NCBI RefSeq assembly: GCF_900103805.1
Contig: NZ_FNIB01000006.1
Span: 1-64,000 of the forward strand
Direction of reading: 5' to 3'
Length of the DNA stretch: 64,000 nucleotides
Origin: Cryobacterium flavum
GTDB taxonomy: Bacteria; Actinomycetota; Actinomycetes; Actinomycetales; Microbacteriaceae
The translations under genes were made by a program, and so were the position numbers. Below the pieces are notes generated by a model, which was not told the DNA's origin, ran no database searches, and saw nothing but the letters and a program-made list of their open reading frames with translations. Shown here in pieces: positions 1 to 8,191 of this stretch. Positions within the stretch are counted from its first letter, which is position 1, and every line of letters starts with the position of its first letter.

Positions 1-138
1 CGATAATTTGATAACACTCAGTTTGAAGAAGCTGCTTTAGCGTCCACTATGTGGTTCTCGATGTACGGTCGAGAACAACGTCCTCGTCACGAGGACTCTA
101 TATAACTACATAATATAGAATCGATTCATCGCAAGATG
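1..138 (+). other. 23S-5S rRNA internal spacer with three hairpins
   Basis: This stretch precedes the 5S rRNA gene and holds no coding sequence. Three perfect hairpins follow one another: GTTCTCGA (54-61) with TCGAGAAC (69-76), GTCCTCG (80-86) with CGAGGAC (90-96), and TCTATAT (97-103) with ATATAGA (113-119). Such stems in an rRNA spacer are usual places for RNase III or RNase E/J processing of the precursor. The 23S 3' end is not visible and presumably lies just upstream of the window. Confidence 0.7.
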
Positions 139-256
139 TTTCGGCGGCTATAGCGAGAGGGAAACGCCCGGTCACATTCCGAACCCGGAAGCTAAGACTC
201 TCAGCGCCGATGGTACTGCAGGGGGGACCCTGTGGGAGAGTAGGACACCGCCGGAC
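139..256 (+). rRNA. rrf: 5S ribosomal RNA
   Basis: This is the 5S rRNA of the large ribosomal subunit. The sequence opens with GTTTCGGCGGC and closes with ACACCGCCGGAC, which pair as helix I. Between them are the conserved 5S blocks GGTCACATTCCGAACCCGG and GGGAGAGTAGGACACCGCC. The length of about 118 nt is normal for Actinobacteria. It is the last gene of the rRNA operon, followed by two terminator hairpins. The ends are set by the helix I pairing and may be off by a few nucleotides. Confidence 0.95.
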
Positions 257-272
257 TTAACGTAGAAACACC

Positions 273-304
273 AGGAAAGCCATCCCTCCGGGGATGGCTT
301 TCCT
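273..304 (+). terminator. rRNA operon terminator 1
   Basis: A perfect 14-bp stem AGGAAAGCCATCCC / GGGATGGCTTTCCT closes a TCCG tetraloop 17 nt downstream of the 5S gene. The U-tract is short, but the stem is long and lies where the rRNA transcript must end. Confidence 0.85.
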
Positions 305-309
305 GCGTT

Positions 310-341
310 AACAGGCCACCCACGCGGGTGCCCTGTTTTCG
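310..341 (+). terminator. rRNA operon terminator 2
   Basis: A second hairpin lies 6 nt after the first. AACAGG (310-315) pairs with CCTGTT (332-337), then one C-C mismatch, then CACCC with GGGTG around an ACGC loop. TTTTCG follows. Tandem terminators behind rRNA operons are common. Confidence 0.75.
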
Positions 342-668
342 TTAAGCCGCTCTCTTTCGACCGCGTTCAGTAGCGTTCTCAAGACCCCGGCCGTACGCCT
401 GCGGGGTGACGACGCCTCCGCTGCTCAGCTCAAACACTCGAACTCGGCACCCCGCGAATACCCCGACACCCCGCCCACAACGTAGACGCTGTGCGAGCGT
501 CGACGTGCTCCAGCCGCGGTAAGAGCGGGCGTCTGCGAGCCGGGAGCTTACGGGACTGTGGCTATCTAGGAGGTCGTCCATCTGCTTGCTATAGCAAGCA
601 TCCTTTGCTTTGGCTCCCCATACTTAACGGGAGGGCCACGCACCCGGTGCTTTGCCCCTGTCGGTGAA
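342..668. other. Gene-poor region between rRNA terminators and RDD gene
   Basis: I see no convincing gene here. A 79-codon minus-strand reading frame (342-581) has no recognisable domain and a low-complexity Arg-rich composition. It is notable only because a perfect palindrome (583-600) sits directly before its ATG. No tRNA cloverleaf was found. Confidence 0.5.
583..600. promoter_or_regulatory. Perfect 18-bp palindrome, operator candidate
   Basis: TGCTTGCTA is followed at once by its reverse complement TAGCAAGCA. Uninterrupted 18-bp palindromes of this type are typical operators for dimeric repressors of the MarR or PadR kind. It lies 1 nt upstream of the ATG of an unrecognised 79-codon minus-strand frame, the place for an autoregulatory operator. 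No intact regulator gene is adjacent, so it may be the relic of a lost regulator. The function is inference. Confidence 0.45.
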
Positions 669-1523
669 TCAGCGGTTGGGGAAGCCGTGGGGGAGACCGG
701 TCAGAACCGGCGCGAGCCGGGCCAGACGCTCGCGCTCGAGGATGAGGGCGGTGTACTCACGTTCGCGGCGCACGGCGGCTACGCCGACGAGGAAATACTC
801 GGCCGGAGCGTCAGGCAGCGGCCAGACGAAGGGGGCGACCTCGGCGGCGAGGGACTGAGCCAGATGTTCGCGGGTCACGGGGGTCATATGGGACGACTGG
901 CGCAGGTACTGGGCAACACGACGGGCGAGGCGGTCGGGCAGGCGCGCGATATCGACCGTCTGCGACCAGGGCAGCAAGGCGTCTGGTAGGGGGCGCGGGA
1001 CTTTTTTATTGCGCTGCACACGTTCGTGCTGGCTGTAGGTACCGGCCAGCAGGTCGCCGAGGCGCTTGGAACGCCCATTGAGCAGGGCAGTGATGGCGGC
1101 GAGACCTCCGACGGTCATGATGATCTCGAGCACGCCGGTTAGGGCGCGAATGAACGCGTGACGCAGGGAGATCGCTCCGCCGTCGTCTCGTACGATGCGG
1201 GCGCCGATGGCGAACTTGCCAAGCGAGCGGCCGTGCGTGAGGGTTTCGACCAGGACCGGCACGACCACCAGCGAGAAGACGAGGGCAACAACGTTCAGTG
1301 CCTGGGTGAGCGCGGCGTCGGTATAGGCCGCGAAACTCAGATAGAAGCCCAGAAGAATGAGCAGGTACAGGGCCAGATAGGCGATCGCGTCGATGATCGC
1401 CCCGGCGCCGCGGAGGATGACGCTGGCCGGCCGCACGTCGAGCGCGACCGCCTCACCGGTGACGAGTTCATCGTCACTGTCAAAATCAGCGGCACGGTCG
1501 GTGGGACGCGCGGTCTCCTTCAT
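669..1523 (-). CDS. RDD family membrane protein
   Basis: This 284-residue protein carries an RDD domain, a family of small multi-pass membrane proteins of mostly unknown function. Residues about 30-170 hold the domain: LRGAGAIIDAIAYLALYLL at the start, a second hydrophobic span, then GRSLGKFAIGARIV and a third hydrophobic stretch ending NGRSKRLGDLLAGT. The remaining roughly 110 residues are soluble and unassigned. The ATG at 1521-1523 gives MKETARPTD. It is divergent from the SpoIIM-like gene with only 17 nt between the two start codons. This RDD/SpoIIM pairing beside DUF58-MoxR genes recurs in Actinobacteria, suggesting a shared envelope role that is not yet defined. Confidence 0.88.
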   Translation of the reverse strand: MKETARPTDRAADFDSDDELVTGEAVALDVRPASVILRGAGAIIDAIAYLALYLLILLGFYLSFAAYTDAALTQALNVVALVFSLVVVPVLVETLTHGRSLGKFAIGARIVRDDGGAISLRHAFIRALTGVLEIIMTVGGLAAITALLNGRSKRLGDLLAGTYSQHERVQRNKKVPRPLPDALLPWSQTVDIARLPDRLARRVAQYLRQSSHMTPVTREHLAQSLAAEVAPFVWPLPDAPAEYFLVGVAAVRREREYTALILERERLARLAPVLTGLPHGFPNR

Positions 1524-1540
1524 GTCTACTATTGAACCAG

Positions 1541-2536
1541 ATGGATCTCGACGCATATACGGCCGCGCACCGCGCCGACTGGGACCGCCTGACCGAGCTC
1601 GGTGCCCGGCGGGGTCTGTCCGGTGCCCAGTCGGATGAGCTGATCGAGCGATATCAGGCCGGGGCCACTCAGCTCTCCGCGATCAAATCGACCGCCGGCT
1701 CTACCCTGGAAGGCGACCGGCTGTCGGTCGGCCTGTCCCGCGCCCGGCTGCGCTTCACCGGCGTGAGCGTCAATGTGTTGGCGCAGCTTCCCCGGTTTTT
1801 CGTTGCCCAGCTCCCCGCGGCTTTATATCGGCTCCGCTGGCTCACCCTCGCGGTCGCCGTGGTCACGGTCGTCGTCGCTGGACTGTACGCCGTGTGGGCC
1901 TACAACGATCCAAGGGTCTTGGCCAACCTGGGAACAGAGGCGCAACTCGCGCAACTGGCCAACGAGGACTTCGTGGGGTATTACTCCGCGAACCCGGCGG
2001 CCTCCTTCGCCGGATTCGTCTCGACCAACAACGCCTGGATCGCCGCGCAGTGCATCGCCTTCGGCATCACCGGGGTCTACGTGCCATTCATCATTCTGCA
2101 GAACGCCATGAACCTCGGCACCACGGCCGCCATCATGTTCGCCTACGACAAGGGCGACGTGTTCTTTCTCTACATTGCTCCGCACGGGCTGCTCGAGCTC
2201 ACGGCGATCTTCGTTGCGGCTGCCGGCGGACTGCTCATTTTCTGGGCCTGGATCGCCCCCGGCGCACGTACCCGAGGTCAGGCACTCGCCGAAGACGGCC
2301 GAGCGCTGTTCACCGTGGCGATCGGACTGGTGTTCGTGCTGTTGGTGTCGGGCATTATTGAGGGCTTCGTCACCTCGCAGCCCTGGCCGTGGCCGATCAA
2401 GATCGGCATCGGAGCGGTGGCGCTCGGCGCGTTCCTGTTCTACATGATCGTGGTCGGCGGGCGCGCAAGCAGGGCCGGAGAAACCGGCGACCTCAGTGAG
2501 TTCGAAGCGGGGAGTACGCGCATTTACAGCGCGTGA
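1541..2536 (+). CDS. Stage II sporulation protein M (SpoIIM) family membrane protein
   Basis: The 331-residue protein belongs to the SpoIIM/DUF95 family. The N-terminal 90 residues are soluble and helical (MDLDAYTAAHRADWDRL, typical of actinobacterial members). About five membrane segments follow, with family motifs HGLLELTAIF near residue 215 and GIIEGFVT near 275. Sporulation itself is not implied; non-sporulating Actinobacteria keep this gene next to MoxR/DUF58 genes. I prefer the ATG at 1541 over a TTG three codons upstream because homologues begin MDLDAY. No ribosome site is visible in the 17-nt gap to the divergent RDD gene, so translation may be leaderless. The stop is 1 nt from the convergent DUF58 gene's stop. 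Confidence 0.9.
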   Translation: MDLDAYTAAHRADWDRLTELGARRGLSGAQSDELIERYQAGATQLSAIKSTAGSTLEGDRLSVGLSRARLRFTGVSVNVLAQLPRFFVAQLPAALYRLRWLTLAVAVVTVVVAGLYAVWAYNDPRVLANLGTEAQLAQLANEDFVGYYSANPAASFAGFVSTNNAWIAAQCIAFGITGVYVPFIILQNAMNLGTTAAIMFAYDKGDVFFLYIAPHGLLELTAIFVAAAGGLLIFWAWIAPGARTRGQALAEDGRALFTVAIGLVFVLLVSGIIEGFVTSQPWPWPIKIGIGAVALGAFLFYMIVVGGRASRAGETGDLSEFEAGSTRIYSA

Positions 2537-2537
2537 G

Positions 2538-3845
2538 TCAGAGCCGCCCGGCCGCCTTCAGCGCGATGTAGCGGTCAGCCAGGGCGGGCGGAAGCTGCGC
2601 GGGGGAGGCGGTGACGACATCCGCTCCCAGCTGGCGGATGGCGGCCGACACGCGCGCCACGTCGAGCAGGGCCCGCTCAGCGGCCGCCGCGCGGTAGATC
2701 TCGTCGCGTCCGCCGCGGGTGGCCGCCGCGAGCACGGTAGCTGGGTCGAGCACGGAGGCCACGACCACCGTGTGCCGCTTGGTGAGCTGCGGCAGCACCG
2801 ACAGCAGCCCGGTCGACGCTCCCGCAGCGTCGATGGAGGTGAGGAGCACGACCAGGGCATGCTGGCTCGTGACCGCGCGCACCTGGCCGGGAACGGCCGC
2901 CCAGTCCATTTCGATGAGCTCCGGGTCGATCAGCGCCATGGAATCGACCATCTGCGACAGCAGGGCCGCGCCGGTCGCTCCCTGCACCCGGCCGCGCACC
3001 CGGCGGTCGAAGGCGAGAAAGTCCACCCGGTCGCCGGCCACCGAGGTGAGGGCTGCGAGCAGCAGGGCCGCTTCGAAGGCGGTGTCCAGCCGGGGCTCGT
3101 TGTCGACGCGGGCTGCGGACGTGCGGCCGGTGTCGAGCAGAATCACGACCCGACGGTCGCGCTCCGGCCGCCAGGTGCGCACCATGACGTCGCCCCGCCG
3201 GGCCGTGGCCCGCCAGTCGATCGAGCGCACATCGTCACCGCGCACATATTCGCGCAGCGAGTCGAACTCGGTGCCCTGCCCGCGCACCATCACGCTCGTG
3301 CGTCCGTCGAGCTCCTTGAGTCGTGCGATACGGGAGGGCAGGTGTTTGCGGGCGTGAAACGGCGGCAGAACCCGGATGCGCCCCGGCGCGTTCAGTGAGG
3401 CCTGACGGTTCCACAAACCCAGCGGCCCCAGGGAGCGCACCGTCACCTGTTCGACCCGGCGCTCCCCCCGCCGAAACGGAGTGAGCGTCAGCGAGACCAG
3501 CCGCCGTTCGCCGCGCACAATCACCACCCGGCCGCGCACGAGGCCGGCACCCGCCGACGGCTGCCAGGCATCCCGCACCACGGCGTTCAGGCGCCGACGA
3601 CCGGTATTCGTCAGGTACAACTCGCTCGTGGCCGATTCGCCGAGGCGAACGCGGGCGGGCAGCATCCGTTCGACCGAAACGGCGCGCGGCGACGCGGCTA
3701 GCGCCAGGTCGAGACTGCCGAGCAGAAGCACGAAGACCAGCCAGAGGGCGAGCACGCCGGCCGCCGCCTCCACGGAGGGCCCGAACAGCACGATGGGCAC
3801 CGCGCCGAGGGCGAGGAGAAGAACGAACCGTCCGCTGAGCGTCAT
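2538..3845 (-). CDS. DUF58 domain protein (VWA-like MoxR partner)
   Basis: This 435-residue protein has two N-terminal membrane segments (about 5-25 and 30-50), a beta-rich region, then the DUF58 core. The core shows the hallmark GTEFDSLREYVRGDDVRSIDW near residue 210 followed by a von Willebrand A-like fold with LLDTGRTS as a MIDAS-type metal site. DUF58 proteins are regularly encoded beside MoxR AAA ATPases and are thought to be remodelled by them. It starts 2 nt after the moxR stop, so the two are surely cotranscribed in the five-gene minus-strand operon running from 8038 to 2538. Confidence 0.9.
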   Translation of the reverse strand: MTLSGRFVLLLALGAVPIVLFGPSVEAAAGVLALWLVFVLLLGSLDLALAASPRAVSVERMLPARVRLGESATSELYLTNTGRRRLNAVVRDAWQPSAGAGLVRGRVVIVRGERRLVSLTLTPFRRGERRVEQVTVRSLGPLGLWNRQASLNAPGRIRVLPPFHARKHLPSRIARLKELDGRTSVMVRGQGTEFDSLREYVRGDDVRSIDWRATARRGDVMVRTWRPERDRRVVILLDTGRTSAARVDNEPRLDTAFEAALLLAALTSVAGDRVDFLAFDRRVRGRVQGATGAALLSQMVDSMALIDPELIEMDWAAVPGQVRAVTSQHALVVLLTSIDAAGASTGLLSVLPQLTKRHTVVVASVLDPATVLAAATRGGRDEIYRAAAAERALLDVARVSAAIRQLGADVVTASPAQLPPALADRYIALKAAGRL

Positions 3846-3847
3846 CG

Positions 3848-4849
3848 TTAGATCGGAACCTGAACCTGCTGCAGCACTCCGCGCAGAATCGCATCGACCG
3901 AGACGCCTTCGAGTTCGGCTTCGGGGCGCAGCTGCACACGGTGCCGCCAGACCGGCAGCGCCATGGCCTGCACGTGGTCGGGGGTGATCGAGTCGTAGCC
4001 GCTCAGCCAGGCCCACGCCTTGGTAGCGGCGAGCAGGGCGGTCGTGCCGCGAGGGCTGACCCCGAGCTTGACCGAGGGGCTCGTGCGGGTGGCGCGGGCC
4101 AGGTCCACGATGTAGGCGAGCACATCGGCGCTCGACCCGACCCGAGCGACGGCATCCTGCGCCGCGGCGAGTTCGGCCGCGCCGAGAACCGCGCTCACAC
4201 CGGCACCGGCCAGATCGCGCGGATTGAAGCCGGCCGCGTGGCGGCGCAGCACCTCGATCTCATCGACCCGCTGAGGCACTTCGAGCACGAGCTTGAGCAG
4301 AAACCGGTCGAGCTGTGCCTCGGGCAGCGTATAAGTGCCCTCGTATTCGATCGGGTTCATGGTCGCCGCCACGATGAACGGCTCTGGCAGCTTCAGCGAC
4401 TCGCCGTCGACGCTGACCTGACGCTCCTCCATCGCCTCGAGCAGCGCGGACTGCGTCTTCGGCGGCGTGCGGTTGATCTCGTCGGCGAGGCAGATGTTCG
4501 TGAATACCGGCCCCTGCCGAAACTCGAATTCGCCGGCCTTGGCGTCGTAAATGAGCGACCCGGTCACGTCGCCGGGCATCAGGTCGGGCGTGAACTGGAT
4601 TCGTTTGGTGTCGAGACTGAGTGCGTGGCTGAGGGTGCGCACGAGCAGGGTTTTCGCTACGCCCGGCACGCCCTCGAGCAGCACGTGGCCGCGCGCGAGC
4701 AGCGCGATGATCAGCCCGGTAACCGCGCCGTCCTGCCCGACGACGGCCTTGCCGACCTCGGTGCGCACCCGGTTGAGGGCGGCCCGCAGCGCGGCGGCAT
4801 CCGCTGCGTTGGTCGGCGCGGTGTCGATCTGATCAGTGGGAGTCGTCAT
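3848..4849 (-). CDS. moxR: MoxR family AAA+ ATPase
   Basis: MoxR ATPases act as chaperone-like remodellers of VWA-domain proteins. The 333-residue protein has Walker A GVPGVAKT near residue 61, Walker B with LADEINRTPPKTQSALLEAME near 125, sensor 1 ATMNP, and arginine-finger region PEAQLDRF. The length is normal. The ATG overlaps the stop of the upstream DUF4350 gene by 4 nt (ATGA), and the DUF58 gene follows after 2 nt. The pairing with DUF58 is the usual MoxR arrangement. The substrate in the envelope is unknown. Confidence 0.95.
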   Translation of the reverse strand: MTTPTDQIDTAPTNAADAAALRAALNRVRTEVGKAVVGQDGAVTGLIIALLARGHVLLEGVPGVAKTLLVRTLSHALSLDTKRIQFTPDLMPGDVTGSLIYDAKAGEFEFRQGPVFTNICLADEINRTPPKTQSALLEAMEERQVSVDGESLKLPEPFIVAATMNPIEYEGTYTLPEAQLDRFLLKLVLEVPQRVDEIEVLRRHAAGFNPRDLAGAGVSAVLGAAELAAAQDAVARVGSSADVLAYIVDLARATRTSPSVKLGVSPRGTTALLAATKAWAWLSGYDSITPDHVQAMALPVWRHRVQLRPEAELEGVSVDAILRGVLQQVQVPI

Positions 4850-6153
4850 GGGTCCATTCTCTCGGCTGGAGGGGGGAAGATTTCAGAAGAAGCGGATGCC
4901 GGCGCCCCGGCCCGCACGGCCTGGCTGGTCGCCGTTTCGAGGGCCTGCAGGGCGACTCCGAGCTCCATCAGCTGGGCATCGGAGACGGGGATGGCACCCA
5001 CGAGAACCCGGCGAACCTCGTCGGGGGCGCGGCCGGTGATAAGCGCCACCGTGGCGATGACCTCGTCCAGGTGGGCGAGCCGGCCGAGGCCGACGGTTCG
5101 GGCGAGGCGTTGCACGGCGCCCACGCGCAGGGCGTCGATCGCCCGCAGGCGGGCGTTACTGCGCGCATAGAGTCGGGCTCGACCCTCCAAAGTCTCGCTC
5201 GCCTTCACCGTGACCGGCAGATTCTCGGCTACGAGCGGCCCGAAGCGCCGGCCGCGCCAGACTGCGGCGGCGACGCCGACGAGCGCGAGCAGCATGAGCA
5301 CCGGGGTGACCCAGCCGGGCGTCAGGTCAGCGAGTGAGGGTGGCCCCGTGCGGGGCAGGTCGGCCAGGGTCGGCAGGTACCAGACCAGCGAGTCGCTCGG
5401 CCCGAGCAGGCCGAGGGCGAACGCCGCATTGCCGTAGCCGGTCACGTTCTCGTTGTTGAACACGCGCGGGTCGGGCACAAGCGAGACGAGGTCGCCGGTT
5501 AGTTCGTTCTGCACCTGCACCAGCGAGAAGGTGTCGGTGCCGCTCGGAAAGCAGCCGGTGACCAGCGGATGCTCGCCCTGCGGAATCGACAGGGTGTCGC
5601 CGCCCGGCACCAGCTCCCCGGCCCGGCTTGCGGCCGGAACCGAGCAGTCGGCCGTCAGCGTCTCCGCATCGGAGACACCGCCGAAGCCCACGGTGGGCGC
5701 CAGCGCCTGCAACGCCAAGAAATCCGGTGCAACGACCACCGTGCGCGCGGCGAGGTCGCCGAGTTCGCTCAGCTGCGACTGGTCGAGGTAGCTGTTCTCG
5801 TCATAGAGCAGCACGGTGGAATCCGCGCCGACCGCCCCGCGCACCTCGGCCAGGGAACCGGCCAGAGTCACGGTGACGCCCTGCTGGCGAAGCACTTCGA
5901 CCAGGGCCATCGACCCGGCCGGAGCCGCGTTGTCCCCGGCCAGTGCCCGGCCGGCAGCCTGGCTGCCACCCGAGACGAGCACGGCGATGATGGCGATGGC
6001 CAGTATGCAGGCAGCGGCGATCACCCAGAACGAGGAGCGGCGAAGCAGCGCGCGCAGGGTCGGCGTTGCCACGGTCGTGGCGCTCGCAGGGCCACCACCG
6101 GCGCGGGCGCCGGGCGCAGCGGCATCCTCTGGAGACGTCAGCGTCGCGCTCAT
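4846..6153 (-). CDS. DUF4350 domain membrane protein
   Basis: The 435-residue protein has one membrane span near residues 37-60 and another near 280-300. Between them lies an extracytoplasmic DUF4350 region (about residues 70-260), a fold related to type 1 glutamine amidotransferase-like domains of unknown activity. The C-terminal 130 residues are cytoplasmic and helical. It overlaps both operon neighbours by 4 nt: ATGA with DUF4129 upstream and with moxR downstream. The start at 6153 is fixed by this coupling. A role in delivering a signal to the MoxR-DUF58 pair is only inferred from the operon. Confidence 0.85.
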   Translation of the reverse strand: MSATLTSPEDAAAPGARAGGGPASATTVATPTLRALLRRSSFWVIAAACILAIAIIAVLVSGGSQAAGRALAGDNAAPAGSMALVEVLRQQGVTVTLAGSLAEVRGAVGADSTVLLYDENSYLDQSQLSELGDLAARTVVVAPDFLALQALAPTVGFGGVSDAETLTADCSVPAASRAGELVPGGDTLSIPQGEHPLVTGCFPSGTDTFSLVQVQNELTGDLVSLVPDPRVFNNENVTGYGNAAFALGLLGPSDSLVWYLPTLADLPRTGPPSLADLTPGWVTPVLMLLALVGVAAAVWRGRRFGPLVAENLPVTVKASETLEGRARLYARSNARLRAIDALRVGAVQRLARTVGLGRLAHLDEVIATVALITGRAPDEVRRVLVGAIPVSDAQLMELGVALQALETATSQAVRAGAPASASSEIFPPPAERMDP

Positions 6154-6857
6154 GACCGACCCGCCTCGGCCAGCGGGGTCAGCACGACGGGCATCGCAGA
6201 GCGCAACTCGGCCTCGAGCGCGGCCAGAGCGCGATAGTCGGGCTCGGTGCCGGCCTGCTCCAGATAGCGCACCCGGTCGAAGGTATCGGCGGCGAGAGCC
6301 AGGGCCGGGCCATGCGCCGGAAAGACCTGCCGGGCTCGGGTGGCGAAATCGTGCGCGGTCGTGCCGGGCGAGACAGCGAGCACCGTGCGTTCGGCGAGGC
6401 CGCGGGCCAGGGCGCGAAAAATTTCCTCGCAGGCCAGGCTCCAGTCGCCCGCGCTCGCCGCTGCCTCGGCGGCCGTGCGCATCTCGGCGCTGCTGCGCTG
6501 GTCGATCGTGCCGAACAGGTCGAGAGCGGCGCGGCGTCGCCTGGCCAACCTGGGGGCGCCGAACAGCAGCCAGCCGGCCACAAGCGCCGCGAGCACCAGC
6601 ACGACCGCGACAATCGGCAGCCAGTCTTTCAAATTGCCGTCGCCGCTGATGGTCAGGGACTGGAGCCAGTCCAAAAAGGCCTGGGACGCCCGGTCGAACC
6701 AGGTGGGCCGGGCGGCGGCGTACGGGGCTTTGGCGAGTTCCTCGCGAAGCCACTGGCGGGCCTCTGCCGCGTCGGGAACCACCGGTACATCACGCGGCAC
6801 GCCGAACGTGATGCGGTCAACCAGCGATCCGAGCTGCGCCAGGCTCAGAGCCGTCAT
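6150..6857 (-). CDS. DUF4129 domain membrane protein
   Basis: The 235-residue protein has a short periplasmic-side segment, one strong membrane span near residues 80-105, and a C-terminal cytoplasmic DUF4129 domain (about 110-220). The conserved sequence CEEIFRALARGLAER followed by PGTTAHDFATRA matches the family, which is found beside transglutaminase-like or DUF4350/MoxR genes. It overlaps the downstream DUF4350 gene and the upstream membrane gene by 4 nt each, so the five genes are tightly translationally coupled. The function is unknown. Confidence 0.85.
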   Translation of the reverse strand: MTALSLAQLGSLVDRITFGVPRDVPVVPDAAEARQWLREELAKAPYAAARPTWFDRASQAFLDWLQSLTISGDGNLKDWLPIVAVVLVLAALVAGWLLFGAPRLARRRRAALDLFGTIDQRSSAEMRTAAEAAASAGDWSLACEEIFRALARGLAERTVLAVSPGTTAHDFATRARQVFPAHGPALALAADTFDRVRYLEQAGTEPDYRALAALEAELRSAMPVVLTPLAEAGRS

Positions 6858-8038
6858 GCCGCCGGATACCCCGTGCCGGGAGCGGTCGGTACCAGATACG
6901 GGTCGGGAACATTGCCGCCCTGCGCCGCCGATTCCACGTAGCGCGCCAGCTCGAGGTCGAGCCCCTCCTTGCGCATGCGCAGGTCGAGGTAGATCAGCGC
7001 TATGGCCGCCGACTGCACGACGGCCGCCACTGCGGCCACCGGAATAGCGATGATCAGGCTGAGGGCGGTGATGATGTAGGTCGTCTCGTCGGTGAATGCC
7101 CCGTTCGGGTCGATCAGCGACGCGCCGATTCCCATGAGCAGTGATACGGGCGTGGTGATGATCTGGGTGATCACCTGCACGATCAGGCCGATTAGCAGCA
7201 GTACGCCCAGGGTGCGCCAGAAGTAGCCGCGAGTGAGTGACCAGGATCGAACAACGGATGCCCGCACGCCCAGTTTCTCCAGCACGATCAGGCTCGGCAC
7301 GACACTGGTTTTGGCGTACAAGAACGCGCTCACGGCCGCGAGCAGCAGGCCGCCGAAGATGCCGACCAGAACGCCGGCCACGAATCCGGCGGTACCGCCG
7401 ACGCTGATCAGCGCCACGACAATGCCGGCGATCACGGCCACACCGATGAAGAGTGCCACGGTCAACAGCACGGTCCACAGCACCAGCGGCCAGAGACGGG
7501 TCGCCGCTGTGCGCCACAGCGCGCCGAGCCGTAGTTTCTCGCCGAGGGTCGCGCGGGCCACTTCGAGCACGATGACGGCCTGCAGCAGGGCCGAAGCGAT
7601 GAGTGACAGGGCGATCGGGATAATGGCGGACAGCGCGCCGGCCAGTAACGAGCCGGCGGTGACGGCATCCTTTTGGTCGAGCGGGGCGCTGTCGATGCGG
7701 TCGATGGCCCAGAACGTGACGAGCCCGACAATGACCACGGTGATGAGCATGATCGCGGCCTGCACGATCAGACCGCTGCCGAAGGTTGCCTTCGGATTGC
7801 GGCGCAAGACCTGGAACGACGCGCCAAGCAGCGTACCGAATCCGATCGGTCTCAGTGGAATCAGCCCCGGCTTGGGCGGGGGCGCCCAGCCCTGCCCGGG
7901 GGCGCCGCCCGGGTACGGGCCGCCCGGGTACGAACCGTACGGATGCGGTGCGCTCTGATCGGGCGAGACGGGCGGCGCGAACTCCCCGTAGCGCGGTGCA
8001 ACGGGGGCGTCGGGGGCTTGCCAGGGGTCTGTCACCAT
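6854..8038 (-). CDS. Multi-pass membrane protein, GDPD-type membrane domain
   Basis: This 394-residue protein is first in the five-gene operon. Residues 1-65 are Pro/Gly-rich and cytoplasmic. After this come about six long membrane segments resembling the glycerophosphoryl diester phosphodiesterase membrane domain (LRPIGFGTLLGASFQVLRRN at its start is typical). No phosphodiesterase catalytic domain is present, so it is not an enzyme by itself. It starts with ATG at 8036-8038, head to head with mtrA across a 153-nt gap. Its stop overlaps the DUF4129 start by 4 nt. Confidence 0.82.
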   Translation of the reverse strand: MVTDPWQAPDAPVAPRYGEFAPPVSPDQSAPHPYGSYPGGPYPGGAPGQGWAPPPKPGLIPLRPIGFGTLLGASFQVLRRNPKATFGSGLIVQAAIMLITVVIVGLVTFWAIDRIDSAPLDQKDAVTAGSLLAGALSAIIPIALSLIASALLQAVIVLEVARATLGEKLRLGALWRTAATRLWPLVLWTVLLTVALFIGVAVIAGIVVALISVGGTAGFVAGVLVGIFGGLLLAAVSAFLYAKTSVVPSLIVLEKLGVRASVVRSWSLTRGYFWRTLGVLLLIGLIVQVITQIITTPVSLLMGIGASLIDPNGAFTDETTYIITALSLIIAIPVAAVAAVVQSAAIALIYLDLRMRKEGLDLELARYVESAAQGGNVPDPYLVPTAPGTGYPAA

Positions 8039-8191
8039 TCAATGCTGGCACAGGTCGATCAAGAAATGCGCTCAGAGGCACTCTGTCAGCGCGCTCAGCT
8101 ACTCTTATGCCAGACTTTGCCCTACTCATCGGGCAATCTGCTGAGCGAACCACATCAGAACACACGTGACTGACGTTCTGGAAAGAGACCC

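Noticed and set aside
342-581. A 79-codon minus-strand gene behind the 18-bp palindrome
   Set aside because: No domain, Arg-rich low complexity and no ribosome site; kept only as context for the palindrome.
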